Shown here: positions 9,641 to 18,814 of the stretch, one piece after another
How the letters are laid out: the number at the start of each line of letters is the position of its first letter
How positions within the stretch are numbered: the stretch's first letter is position 1
NCBI GenBank assembly: GCA_944324655.1
Contig: CALUXF010000002.1
Span: 60,465 to 124,464, forward strand
Reading direction: 5' to 3'
Origin: Candidatus Avelusimicrobium aviculae
GTDB taxonomy: Bacteria; Elusimicrobiota; Elusimicrobia; Elusimicrobiales; Elusimicrobiaceae
Length of the DNA: 64,000 nucleotides
Position numbers and translations under genes: made by a program
The notes under the pieces: generated by a model
What the model was told of the DNA's origin: nothing
What the model saw: only the letters and a program-made list of their open reading frames with translations
Database searches by the model: none

Positions 9641-10773
9641 TGAACAATACCATTTCCGCCGCCGAAAGGCTGGCACGTATACAAGTGAACGCTTTTCCCT
9701 ACTTTCGGGCGGATTGGCTGGAGCGGCTGATACGCATTTTCGGCTCCGCGCAGGAAATTTTGCGCCAAGACGCCAAAACCCTGGCCCAAGAAGCGCAAAT
9801 GAACCCCGCCACCGCCCAGCGTTTTTTAAAAGAAGCCTTCTCCATAGACCCGCAGCAAGAGTGGGACCGCACCTCCCAGCTGGGCGGGCACATTTACCTG
9901 CCGGAGGACGAAGAATATCCCCAGGCGCTAAAATCCATTAAAGAACCGCCGATTGTTTTATATGTATTGGGCAAACTTCCCCCGGCCGAACAGGCCGCCG
10001 TGGGTATGGTGGGCACGCGCAAAATTACCCCCTACGGCCGGCGCGCGGCGGACAAACTGGCCACAGAACTCACCCAATGCGGGGTAACCGTCATCAGCGG
10101 GCTGGCCCGCGGGGTGGACAGCGCCTGCCATGCCGCCGCCGTACGGCTTAAAAAACCCACCGTGGCCGTCATTGGCACCGGGGTGGGGCGATGCTATCCG
10201 GCCGAAAACCGCCCCCTGGCTAAAGCCATTTTGGAATATGGCGGGGCGATTGTATCTGAACTGCCGGTAAACAGCCCGCCCAGCGCTTTTCATTTTCCGC
10301 GCAGAAACCGTATTATTGCCGCTTTGTCCCATGTGGTAACCGTGGTGGAAGGGGAAATTAAATCCGGCGCGCTCATCACCGCCAAGCTGGCCTTGGAAAT
10401 GGGCAAAGACGTGTTGGCCGTACCCGGGCCGATAGACGGCCCCCAATCCGCCGGCCCCAACCAGCTGATAAAGGACGGGGCGGGGGTTGTTTCTTGCGTG
10501 CAAGATATAATAGACTATATACCGGAGCCGCTGCGCTTTGGCATCAGCGCGCACGCGTTGAAAGCCCCCCTTATCGCTAAAGAGGAAGAGGCGGGGCTGG
10601 ACGATTTATCCAAGCAGGTACTGGAAATAATAGGCCCCGGGGAAGCCAGCCTGGACGCAGTGGTGGAAGCCCTGCAAATAGACGTGCCCCAAGCGGCCGG
10701 CCTGCTTTTTGAACTGGAAATAAAAGGCATACTGGCCTGCCGCAACGGCCTGTACAGCCGAAACAAATTTTAA
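9640..10773 (+). CDS. dprA: DNA-processing protein DprA
   Basis: DprA loads RecA on incoming single-stranded DNA. I start it at ATG 9640, overlapping the comM stop by one base; a frame opening at 9439 lies inside comM. The 377-residue protein has an N-terminal helix-hairpin-helix region and the DprA Rossmann fold. The fold shows GMVGTRKITPYG, then GVTVISGLARGVDSACH, and FPRRNRIIAALS. A C-terminal winged-helix domain begins near LDDLSKQVLEIIG. A 19-base gap leads to topA. The dprA-topA-xer order is widespread in bacteria. Confidence 0.95.
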   Translation: MNNTISAAERLARIQVNAFPYFRADWLERLIRIFGSAQEILRQDAKTLAQEAQMNPATAQRFLKEAFSIDPQQEWDRTSQLGGHIYLPEDEEYPQALKSIKEPPIVLYVLGKLPPAEQAAVGMVGTRKITPYGRRAADKLATELTQCGVTVISGLARGVDSACHAAAVRLKKPTVAVIGTGVGRCYPAENRPLAKAILEYGGAIVSELPVNSPPSAFHFPRRNRIIAALSHVVTVVEGEIKSGALITAKLALEMGKDVLAVPGPIDGPQSAGPNQLIKDGAGVVSCVQDIIDYIPEPLRFGISAHALKAPLIAKEEEAGLDDLSKQVLEIIGPGEASLDAVVEALQIDVPQAAGLLFELEIKGILACRNGLYSRNKF

Positions 10774-10792
10774 TTATTAAGGATGTGACCCC

Positions 10793-13072
10793 ATGGCAAC
10801 AACAAACGTAAAAGGAAAAAAGCTGGTTATCGTAGAATCACCCACCAAGCAAAAAACCATCAGCAAAATTCTCGGGAGCGACTTTATTGTGCGCAGCTCT
10901 TTTGGCCATGTGCGGGACTTGCCTTCCAAAGACATCGGCGTGGATATTGACCATAACTTTACCCCCACCTATGTGGCGGTGGAACGCGCCAAAAAATTAA
11001 TTAAAGAGCTGGAGCCTTTAGCCAAAAACGCCAGTGAAATTTACCTGGCTACCGACCCTGACCGCGAAGGGGAAGCCATTGCCTGGCACTTGGTGGAACT
11101 GCTAAAAATTCCGCAGGACCGCTACCAGCGCATTTATTTTCACGAAATTACCCCTTCCGCCATTAAAGAATCCTTTTCCCACGCGCGCAAAATAGATTTA
11201 AACTTGGTAGACGCTCAACAAGCCCGCCGCATTTTGGACCGCATTGTAGGGTATAAACTTTCCCCCCTGCTTTGGAAAAAAATCACCTCCGGCTTATCGG
11301 CCGGGAGGGTGCAGTCCGTAGCCGTGCGGCTGCTGGCGGAACGCGCCAAAGAAATCGCCAATTTTAAAGAACAGGAATATTGGACTTTAAACGCCCAGTT
11401 TGAAAAACCCGGCGCCGCCCCTCAATTCTGGGCCCGCGTTTTAAAGTGGGAAGGCAAAAACGTGGAACAAACCACCACCTATCATTTGTTTGCCGAAGAT
11501 TACAAAGTAAAAACCACCGTATTTAATAAGCCGGAAACGCTGGCCCCCGTCAGCGCGTTGTTGCGCAAAGCGCCCAGCACGGTATTAAAGGTGGAAAAGA
11601 AAGCCGTTAAACAAAAACCCAAACCGCCTTTTATCACCAGCTCCATGCAGCAAGACGCTTACAACAAGCTGGGGTTCTCTTCCCAAAAAACCATGATGAC
11701 CGCCCAAAGCTTGTATGAAGGTATTGCCATTTCCGGCCAAACGGTGGGGTTGATTACTTATATGCGTACGGACTCTTTCAACGTGTCCAAGCTGTTGCAG
11801 GAACAAACCAAAAAATTTATTGCCGCCAAATACGGGGAAGACTTCGTCCCCGCCAAGCCGCCCGTATATAAAAGCAAAGTGATGGGCGCGCAGGAAGCGC
11901 ACGAAGCCATTCACCCCACGGACGTAAACCGGACTCCGCAGGCTATGAAACCCTATCTGACGGCGGACCAATATAAATTGTATGAACTGATTTGGCTTCG
12001 CTTTGTGGCAAGCCAAATGGCCGACGCCGTATTCAACACCGTAACCATAGACATTGCCGGCGGCGGGGACGAAAAACAATGCGTGCTGCGCGCGACGGGA
12101 AGAACGGTAAAATTTCCGGGGTATTTGTCCATTTACAAAGACGATGAGGACGATTCCGACAAAGAAGAGGGTTCCGCCCTTCTTCCCGTGCTGGCGGAAG
12201 GGGACCGGTTGAACCTGGTGGAACTGGCCAGCAAAGACCACAAAACCACTCCGCCCCCGTGCTATAACGAAGCCAGCCTCATTAAAACGTTGGAAAAACA
12301 CGGTATTGGCCGCCCGTCCACCTATGCCCCTACCATTAAAACCATTTTAGACCGCAAATACATCGCCCGCCAGCCCAAATCCAACAAACTGATTGCTACG
12401 GAACTGGGCATTACGGTAACGGAAAGCTTGAAAGGATTTTTTAAAGAAATTATGGACCTTTCCTACACCGCCGGAGTGGAAGAACAGCTGGATAAAGTGG
12501 CCGAAGGCAACGAAGGATGGGTAAGCCTGCTGAACGGTTTTTACGACAACTTTAAAAAAGAGCTGGACGAAGCAGACAAGGGCATGCAGCGTCCCGCCGC
12601 CAAAGAAACCGATGAAAAATGCCCCATATGCGGCAAAATGATGCTTTTAAAGCACAGCCGCTTTGGGCAGTATTTGGTATGCAGCGACTCCGCCTGCAAA
12701 GGCAAAATCAATTTAACCAGCGAGGGCCAAAAAGTACAGCCCGAAGCCACCAACGAAGTGTGCGACAAATGCGGCGCCCCCATGGTGATACGCACCGGGC
12801 GCCGGGGTAAATTTATGGCGTGTTCGGCCTATCCTAAATGCAAAAACACCTATTCCATAGATGCCGAAGGGCATAAAGTGGCTTCCACCGGCCCCATTGT
12901 CACCAGCGTTTTGTGCGAAAAATGCGGAAAACCCATGGTGCTAAGAAGCTCTAAACGCGGATACTTTTTAGGCTGTTCCGGGTATCCGAAATGCAAAACC
13001 ATTGTGAATATTTCCGATGAAGAAATAGCCAAAATAAAAGCGGAGCACGAAAAGAAAAACTCCGCCCAGTAA
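10793..13072 (+). CDS. topA: DNA topoisomerase I
   Basis: This type IA topoisomerase relaxes negative supercoils. The 759-residue protein has an N-terminal TOPRIM domain (E15 in VIVESPTKQKT, then TDPDREGEAIAWHL). The catalytic tyrosine is Y323 in GLITYMRTDS. It ends with three four-cysteine zinc ribbons (CPICG...C, CDKCG...C, CEKCG...C) that help bind single-stranded DNA. Three ribbons match the Escherichia coli arrangement. AAGGATGTGACCCC precedes the ATG. The downstream tyrosine recombinase starts 4 bases after the stop. Confidence 0.98.
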   Translation: MATTNVKGKKLVIVESPTKQKTISKILGSDFIVRSSFGHVRDLPSKDIGVDIDHNFTPTYVAVERAKKLIKELEPLAKNASEIYLATDPDREGEAIAWHLVELLKIPQDRYQRIYFHEITPSAIKESFSHARKIDLNLVDAQQARRILDRIVGYKLSPLLWKKITSGLSAGRVQSVAVRLLAERAKEIANFKEQEYWTLNAQFEKPGAAPQFWARVLKWEGKNVEQTTTYHLFAEDYKVKTTVFNKPETLAPVSALLRKAPSTVLKVEKKAVKQKPKPPFITSSMQQDAYNKLGFSSQKTMMTAQSLYEGIAISGQTVGLITYMRTDSFNVSKLLQEQTKKFIAAKYGEDFVPAKPPVYKSKVMGAQEAHEAIHPTDVNRTPQAMKPYLTADQYKLYELIWLRFVASQMADAVFNTVTIDIAGGGDEKQCVLRATGRTVKFPGYLSIYKDDEDDSDKEEGSALLPVLAEGDRLNLVELASKDHKTTPPPCYNEASLIKTLEKHGIGRPSTYAPTIKTILDRKYIARQPKSNKLIATELGITVTESLKGFFKEIMDLSYTAGVEEQLDKVAEGNEGWVSLLNGFYDNFKKELDEADKGMQRPAAKETDEKCPICGKMMLLKHSRFGQYLVCSDSACKGKINLTSEGQKVQPEATNEVCDKCGAPMVIRTGRRGKFMACSAYPKCKNTYSIDAEGHKVASTGPIVTSVLCEKCGKPMVLRSSKRGYFLGCSGYPKCKTIVNISDEEIAKIKAEHEKKNSAQ

Positions 13073-13076
13073 ACAT

Positions 13077-13952
13077 ATGGAAAAATGGGTACAGGCGTTT
13101 TTATTGCATTTGGAAAATAAAAACTTTTCACCCAATACGGTAAAAAGCTACCGGGCTGACTTGCGTGAATTTACGGACTATACAAAAAAACGCAAGGTGA
13201 ACGATTTAAAATTTTTTACGTCAGCCGTTATCCGTTCTTTTTTAGCGTCGCTTCCCAAAGAAGACGCCCGCAACACGGTACTTCGTAAGATAGCGGCTTT
13301 GCGCAGTTTTGCGGCATACTTAATGCGCCAAGGGGAATTGGCGCGCAACCCGTTTAAATTGTTGCCGGCACCCAAACGCCAGAAGCTGTTGCCCAAGTTT
13401 TTAACCCAGGAAGAAGTGGAACGTTTATTGGGCACCGCCGCCAACAGTCATTTAGCCGCGCGCGATAAAGCGCTGTTTGAGCTGATGTATTCCAGCGGAT
13501 TAAGACGCAGCGAAATCACCGGGCTTAAAATAAAAGACGTGGACTTTTTTAACGGGCTGGTAAAAGTTTTTGGTAAAGGGAGCAAAGAACGCCTGGTGCC
13601 CGTAACGGACGAAGCATTAAAAGCGTTAAAAAATTATCTGTCCTGCCGGGTGAACCCAGCGCCGGAGGACGCGCTCTTTTTAAACAACCGCGGCACCCCG
13701 CTTACCGGGGACGGGCTGGCCTATATTTTTAAAAATACGGCCATCAGCGCCCATTTGGCCCGGCGGGTTACCCCGCACAGTTTGCGGCATTCATTTGCCA
13801 CGCATCTTTTAAATAACGGGTGCGATTTGCGCAGCCTGCAGGAAATGCTGGGGCATAAAAGCTTAGCGGCTACGCAGGTATACACACATGTGTCACTGGA
13901 TAAATTAAAAAGCGTATACCAAAGCGCCCACCCTAAAAACAAGGAGAACTGA
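13077..13952 (+). CDS. xerC: Tyrosine recombinase XerC/XerD
   Basis: The 291-residue protein has the Xer layout of an N-terminal SAM-like domain and a C-terminal catalytic domain. The catalytic residues are all present: R143 in SSGLRRSE, K167 in FGKGSKER, H234 and R237 in HSLRHSF, H260 in EMLGHKS, and the nucleophile Y269 in VYTHV. Xer recombinases resolve chromosome dimers at dif. Placement after topA matches xerC in many genomes, but sequence alone does not separate XerC from XerD. It is a housekeeping gene and not the integrase of the prophage in this window. Confidence 0.92.
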   Translation: MEKWVQAFLLHLENKNFSPNTVKSYRADLREFTDYTKKRKVNDLKFFTSAVIRSFLASLPKEDARNTVLRKIAALRSFAAYLMRQGELARNPFKLLPAPKRQKLLPKFLTQEEVERLLGTAANSHLAARDKALFELMYSSGLRRSEITGLKIKDVDFFNGLVKVFGKGSKERLVPVTDEALKALKNYLSCRVNPAPEDALFLNNRGTPLTGDGLAYIFKNTAISAHLARRVTPHSLRHSFATHLLNNGCDLRSLQEMLGHKSLAATQVYTHVSLDKLKSVYQSAHPKNKEN

Positions 13953-13956
13953 TTTT

Positions 13957-14922
13957 ATGATTGGTATCGGCGTAGATATTGGAGGAACCTTTGTAAAAGT
14001 GTTTGTGATGAACGAACACGGGGAAATTTTCCGCCAAGAAAAAATGGAAACGGATTACAGCAAAGGACCAAAATTTTTTCTGCAGCAAATAGCGGATTAT
14101 ATCAACAAAATCCAAAAAGAATTTGCCGACCAAAGAGTAGCGGTGGGAATCGGCGCGCCGGGAGACGTGGATAACAAAAAAGGGATTTTGCGCTATAACC
14201 CCAATTTAAAATTTAAAGACGTGAGCGACTGGCCCATCGCCCGTATTATTAAAGATTTAACCGGCATCACCCCCTCCGTAGCCAATGACGCCACCTTAGC
14301 CGCCTGGGGCGTATATGAAAAAGAATTGAACCGCCAAGGAACCAATGTGCTGGTAGTTACTTTGGGCACGGGCGTTGGCGGCGGGATGATTGTAAACAGG
14401 GAGCTCTTTCAAGGATCCAACGGCACCGCCGGAGAAATAGGCCACACCAAAATAGCGGACGTACATAACGGCCCGCTATGCGGCTGCGGAGCCAGGGGAT
14501 GCCTGGAAGCGTTCGTGGGCACCATTGGCATTAAACGCCGGGTTATGGAAGCGGTAATGGACGCGCCTGAATCCGAACTGGCCAAAATGGTGGAAGCGGA
14601 AAAAGATTTTAAAATAGAACTGGTTTCCCGCGCCGCCAAAAAAGGCTGCCCCGCCGCTAAAAAAGTGTGGGAAGACACCGGCTTTTATTTGGGCATCGGG
14701 TTGGCCAACTTCTGCCTGATGCTGGACGTGGATACTATTGTGCTGGCGGGAGGCGTGTCCGGCGCGTCTGAATATTTTATGCCTTCCTTAAGACGCGTGT
14801 TGGAACAACAACAAATACAAACCCCGTTTAAAAAACTAAAATTGATTACTTCCTCCAACCCCAATATTGGAGGCATCGGCGCGGCGATGTATGCGATCCA
14901 CCAGGCTTTAGTGCACCCATGA
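13957..14922 (+). CDS. ROK family sugar kinase (glucokinase-like)
   Basis: This 321-residue ROK protein has the ATP-binding GVDIGGTFVKV at its start and the GTGVGGGMIV loop. The sugar-binding GEIGH motif is followed by the CGCGARGCLEAF zinc motif. No N-terminal helix-turn-helix precedes the kinase, so it is an enzyme and not a ROK repressor. Glucose or a related hexose is the likely substrate, feeding glycolysis. It lies 4 bases downstream of the Xer gene and overlaps lptD by 4 bases (ATGA). Confidence 0.9.
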   Translation: MIGIGVDIGGTFVKVFVMNEHGEIFRQEKMETDYSKGPKFFLQQIADYINKIQKEFADQRVAVGIGAPGDVDNKKGILRYNPNLKFKDVSDWPIARIIKDLTGITPSVANDATLAAWGVYEKELNRQGTNVLVVTLGTGVGGGMIVNRELFQGSNGTAGEIGHTKIADVHNGPLCGCGARGCLEAFVGTIGIKRRVMEAVMDAPESELAKMVEAEKDFKIELVSRAAKKGCPAAKKVWEDTGFYLGIGLANFCLMLDVDTIVLAGGVSGASEYFMPSLRRVLEQQQIQTPFKKLKLITSSNPNIGGIGAAMYAIHQALVHP

Positions 14923-17078
14923 AAAGAATAATCGCTTTTTTGTTTGCCTGCATACTATCCTGTGCGGCTTACGCGCAAGAAAAGAAATTGCCCGCCCCTC
15001 CCGGGGAGGACGGGTTTGTGTATTTCACCGCGGATAACGCCAATGTAGATCCTGTTGCCAAAACAGTCAACCTGGAAGGCAACGTAACTATTGTGCAGGA
15101 AACAAAAGATAAACAACGCCGCGTAGTAACGGGTGAAAGTATTACCTTGGACCAAGCCAGAACGGAAATTTCTTCCGTAGGGCCTATGACAGTAAAATCC
15201 TCCGGCGCCACACTGCAAGGGGAAAACATGTCCGTCAATTATACGACCAAAGATTATTGGGCGGAAAATATTACCACGGAATATCCCCCGCTGCGGGTTA
15301 TCAGCGCCAAAGAAATATCTTCCGTAGGCGGAAAAGAAACCCTGCGGGACGCCACCCTGACTTGCTGCGACAATCCGGACCCGCACTACACCCTGTCCGT
15401 AGGGAAATTGACCGTATCTCCCAAGAAACGCGTTTTCGGCACCAACGCCGTCATGCGGCTGGACGGTTTCCCGGTAATGTATTTGCCGGTTTTTTGGCGT
15501 TCTTTAAAAACGGAAAAGCCCTTTGCCACTCATGTGGATTTTTCTCAAAGCAACAAAGTCGGGTTTGCTATTTTGACTTCCACCGTTTTTGACCCCGTGC
15601 TGGGATTTAGACCCAAATTAAATTTAGACTATTACACCAAATCCGGCCTGGGTATCGGCACGGAAATTACAGCCATCACCACCCCTACTTTAAAAGGCAG
15701 CGGAGAGTTTTATTATATTCATGATAAAGCCAGTCCCATTGAACTAGGTAAAGAGGAAATAAACCGCTGGGGCCTGCGCGGCGGATATTGGTGGGAAATT
15801 GCGGATTCTTCTGACCAATTAAATAATGAAACAGGCTCTTTATACCAGTTGCAGACGCAGTTTCGCATGGTGTCTGACCCGTATTTTAACGACTCTTTCT
15901 TCCGCGGCAACCCGTATATTTTTATGCCGGACCAACAAACCAGCTTGTCTGTGTCGCGCCAAACGCGCCACTCTACCTTGCGTGTCAATTATGACCAGCA
16001 AGACATCTACAACCGCAACCAAAATAAATTTATTGCCAAAACCCGCACATTACCGGAAATAAAATACATTATGCACCCGGTAAATTTTTTGGGGTTGGCT
16101 AACCGCATAGAAGCCAATTTCAGCAACACTTCCTATATGGAAGAAGAATTCCGCCAAAGCGGAAACGCCCGCTGGACCGGGGAAAGAGCTTTCCGCCTGG
16201 CCCGCGGATTAACCATCACCCCGGCCGTGTTTTATGACCAAACCATTACTTTCGCGGACCCGCAATACCAAGATAAAGACGCCTGGGTGGGCCGCATAGG
16301 GACGGATTTTAACGTACAGACGGAAACCTTCCTGGGCACGACAGACTTTGGATATCGTTTTACCAAACGCCTTTCCACCGGAACGCTTACTTCAGACCAG
16401 GACTCCTTAGATAAAGGCATTGAAGAAAATATTTTGTATTTAACCAATTATTACCGCCCCACGTTTGACACGTACGTTCGTTTTGGTACCGGGTTTAACC
16501 TTTCCAACACTAAGCTAAACCTGCAAACCGGGCAGCTGCAACAAGTAAACTGGGACCACCTAAAAAGCCGCATTGAACCTTTACTGTTGGAAGCGGGTTA
16601 TAACTCCCCCGGCGGGGCGTTCCGCTTCTTTGTGCAGGACTTATATGATTTGGAAGAAAAGAACCAAGCGTTTATTACACAGATGGACTTTATTTATAAA
16701 CGACAGATTTTCGGCATCGGCTTCAATAATTTTGCCGATCACCAGGACCCTAACTCCCGTTACCGCACATATTCGGACGAATACACATTTACCACTTCGT
16801 TGGGAATTCGCCCCAATAGCACCAAATGGCTTATGGACGCGGGGATAGATTTCCGCATTAAAGACGACAGTTTAATAGGTTTTAACAAAATGCTGCGTTT
16901 CTCTTATACATTTCACGACGCGAGGGCCGAATTTACCGTGCGGGACCGCAATGACAACCTCTCTTTAGCCTTCCGCATTAATATCCTGTGCGGAGGAGAC
17001 CCCCGCAAACAAAAAGCCCTGCCGGAAGATAACTACTGGTATCCTTGGCGCGGCGCCAACGATTTAAGAGATATGTAA
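14919..17078 (+). CDS. lptD: LPS assembly outer-membrane protein LptD
   Basis: LptD inserts LPS into the outer leaflet of the outer membrane. The 719-residue protein has a Sec signal peptide (MKRIIAFLFACILSCAAYA). An OstA/LptA-like jellyroll follows at about 35-150 (VNLEGNVTIVQ, GESITLDQARTEISS). The rest alternates polar and aromatic residues as in a beta barrel. A TCCDNPDPHYTL segment resembles the cysteine-containing linker of LptD. The protein is a little shorter than the E. coli form. It shares a transcript with the ROK gene, and with lpxA and lpxI it shows that the host makes LPS. Confidence 0.88.
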   Translation: MKRIIAFLFACILSCAAYAQEKKLPAPPGEDGFVYFTADNANVDPVAKTVNLEGNVTIVQETKDKQRRVVTGESITLDQARTEISSVGPMTVKSSGATLQGENMSVNYTTKDYWAENITTEYPPLRVISAKEISSVGGKETLRDATLTCCDNPDPHYTLSVGKLTVSPKKRVFGTNAVMRLDGFPVMYLPVFWRSLKTEKPFATHVDFSQSNKVGFAILTSTVFDPVLGFRPKLNLDYYTKSGLGIGTEITAITTPTLKGSGEFYYIHDKASPIELGKEEINRWGLRGGYWWEIADSSDQLNNETGSLYQLQTQFRMVSDPYFNDSFFRGNPYIFMPDQQTSLSVSRQTRHSTLRVNYDQQDIYNRNQNKFIAKTRTLPEIKYIMHPVNFLGLANRIEANFSNTSYMEEEFRQSGNARWTGERAFRLARGLTITPAVFYDQTITFADPQYQDKDAWVGRIGTDFNVQTETFLGTTDFGYRFTKRLSTGTLTSDQDSLDKGIEENILYLTNYYRPTFDTYVRFGTGFNLSNTKLNLQTGQLQQVNWDHLKSRIEPLLLEAGYNSPGGAFRFFVQDLYDLEEKNQAFITQMDFIYKRQIFGIGFNNFADHQDPNSRYRTYSDEYTFTTSLGIRPNSTKWLMDAGIDFRIKDDSLIGFNKMLRFSYTFHDARAEFTVRDRNDNLSLAFRINILCGGDPRKQKALPEDNYWYPWRGANDLRDM

Positions 17079-17091
17079 AAGGACGATTACT

Positions 17092-17661
17092 ATGGCAAAC
17101 CCATTGATGTACCACAAACAAGGGTGGATAGAAGTAATTTGCGGCTGTATGTTTTCCGGAAAGACGGAAGAACTCATCCGCCGCGTGCGCACGGCGCTGA
17201 TCGCCAAGCAAAAAGTGCAGCTGTTTAATTCTAAAATAGATACCCGCTACGGGATAGACAGCATTACCAGCCACAACCAAAACAAAGTGGCCGCCACGTG
17301 CGTAAAAACAGCAGCGGAAATACTTCCTTTGGTACAAAAAGACACGCAAGTGGTGGCGATAGATGAAGTAAACTTTTTTGATAAAGCCATTGTGGAAGTA
17401 TGTGAGAAATTGGCAAAATCCGGCAAACGCGTTATTGTGGCCGGCCTGGATACGGACTACCGCGCCGAACCATTTGAGGTTACCGCCGCTTTAATGGCTA
17501 AGGCGGAATATGTAACCAAAAACTTGGCCGTATGCACCAAATGCGGCAACCCGGCCAGTTTCACCCAACGTATCACTAAAGACACCAAGCGTATAGTGGT
17601 AGGCACTACGGACGCCTATCAGGCCCGTTGCCGCCGCTGTTATAAAAAACCGGCAAAATAA
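17092..17661 (+). CDS. tdk: Thymidine kinase, type II
   Basis: Tdk phosphorylates thymidine in the salvage route to dTMP. The 189-residue protein has the P-loop GCMFSGKT (G18-T25), the DEVNFF segment, the lasso-loop region DTDYRAEPF, and a four-cysteine zinc ribbon (CTKCG ... CRRC). These features mark the small bacterial type II enzyme. It lies 13 bases after lptD with an AAGGACGATTACT ribosome site, so it may be the last gene of that unit. Confidence 0.96.
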   Translation: MANPLMYHKQGWIEVICGCMFSGKTEELIRRVRTALIAKQKVQLFNSKIDTRYGIDSITSHNQNKVAATCVKTAAEILPLVQKDTQVVAIDEVNFFDKAIVEVCEKLAKSGKRVIVAGLDTDYRAEPFEVTAALMAKAEYVTKNLAVCTKCGNPASFTQRITKDTKRIVVGTTDAYQARCRRCYKKPAK

Positions 17662-17696
17662 CCCCTTTTAAAACAAGGAAAAATGCGGTTTTTATG

Positions 17697-17702
17697 TATA
17701 AT
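17697..17702 (+). promoter_or_regulatory. Candidate -10 element upstream of the RDD gene
   Basis: A perfect TATAAT lies 37 bases before the ATG at 17740 in an AT-rich gap after tdk. No good -35 hexamer is visible at the right distance, so this call is weak. Confidence 0.35.
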
Positions 17703-17739
17703 AAATAAAAATTTTAAAAAAATTACAGGAGCCTTTCTT

Positions 17740-18582
17740 ATGCAAAACCCGTATGCAAACTTTTGGCGCCGTGTGGCGGCGTTTTTAATAGACAATATTG
17801 TTTTGGCCATTCCCATGTGGATGTTAACCGGATTTTTTTATATGTATTATATGCCGCAGGTTATGCTTAATAAAACAGAGGAAGAGATGGCAGCGGTTTT
17901 CCCGTTATTTTTTTTATTTACCATACTGTCCAATTTATTCTTTTTTGTTTTATTTATACTCTATACTTCCATTATGGAAAGCAGCTCCAAACAAGCTACC
18001 TTGGGCAAAATGGCCCTGGGCATCAAAGTGGTGGACAAAAACGGGCAGCGCCTGCGTTTTTGGCACGCCGTAGGGCGCAACTTGGGGAAAGTGGTCTCCT
18101 ACTTTATTATGTATTTTGGGTTTTTTATGGCCGCTTTCACACGCCGCCGTCAGGGCCTGCACGATATGATGGCCTCCACCTTTGTGGTAAATGAGGCCTA
18201 TCAGCCCGGCCAGCCGCTGCCGGAAGAGCCCTTCCGCACCGGCTGTTTAGTCAGCACAATAGCGGTTATTCTTCTCCCGTTTGTCTTGGGAATCATCGCC
18301 GTTATAATGATTCCTTTCTTGGTGGAAACCGCCAACACTCAAACAGCCTACGTACGTTTATTGCAGACGCAAATGGACGCGCTGCGCGGAGAGGATATAA
18401 CCCAAGACAATCCGCTGCAAATTAATAACATTTCTTTTTATATACAAGACGGGGACGTATACGCCGCACAAACACAGCCGGAAGCTTTCACCGTACGTCT
18501 GCCCTTGGGAGAAAAACACATTTGCTGCGTGGAAGAGGAGGGGAATTTCTGCCAGCTTAATGAAATTAAACCTTGTATGTAA
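17740..18582 (+). CDS. RDD family membrane protein
   Basis: The 280-residue protein starts at ATG 17740, preceded by ACAGGAG; a longer frame from 17683 has no ribosome site. The RDD signature is clear: FWRRVAAFLIDNIVLAIPMW at residues 8-27, a second hydrophobic pair, then LGKMALGIKVVDKNGQR and RRRQGLHDMMASTFVV. After the RDD domain comes another transmembrane segment (about 170-190) and an outward-facing tail of about 90 residues with three cysteines. The tail is not recognised. RDD proteins are membrane proteins of mostly unknown role. Convergent terminators follow. Confidence 0.85.
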   Translation: MQNPYANFWRRVAAFLIDNIVLAIPMWMLTGFFYMYYMPQVMLNKTEEEMAAVFPLFFLFTILSNLFFFVLFILYTSIMESSSKQATLGKMALGIKVVDKNGQRLRFWHAVGRNLGKVVSYFIMYFGFFMAAFTRRRQGLHDMMASTFVVNEAYQPGQPLPEEPFRTGCLVSTIAVILLPFVLGIIAVIMIPFLVETANTQTAYVRLLQTQMDALRGEDITQDNPLQINNISFYIQDGDVYAAQTQPEAFTVRLPLGEKHICCVEEEGNFCQLNEIKPCM

Positions 18583-18600
18583 AATTCCTTTTATAAATAC

Positions 18601-18629
18601 AAAAACCCCGCTTAAACAGCGGGGTTTTT
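18601..18629 (+). terminator. Terminator after the RDD gene
   Basis: A 12-bp inverted repeat with AAAAACCCCGCT on one arm and a T tract on the other encloses the loop TAAAC. It lies 18 bases after the RDD stop. Both strands end in T, so it could also work leftward. From 18630 to 18762 I see nothing further. Confidence 0.9.
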
Positions 18630-18762
18630 ATTTTCTTCGCAAAAAATCTACCAACAAGCCTCCACACAAGATTGTGTTGTATGAACCGTTTTGCGGCAAA
18701 CGGGTAAACCCTCGCCATACATTGCTATCTGCCCCCCTCAGCGCGCGCCATTTCGGCATAAC

Positions 18763-18794
18763 AAAAACCCCGCCTGATGAAAACAAGCGGGGTT
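18763..18794 (-). terminator. Terminator of the pal-cpoB-tolB operon
   Basis: AACCCCGC (18766-18773) pairs with GCGGGGTT (18787-18794). On the minus strand the stem is followed by a T tract (18763-18767). It lies 20 bases beyond the tolB stop. Confidence 0.85.
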
Positions 18795-18814
18795 GTAAAA
18801 ATATACACTATGTT

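Noticed and set aside
13077..13952. Tyrosine recombinase as the prophage integrase
   Set aside because: It lies 17 kb from the prophage in the topA neighbourhood and has the housekeeping XerC/D layout.
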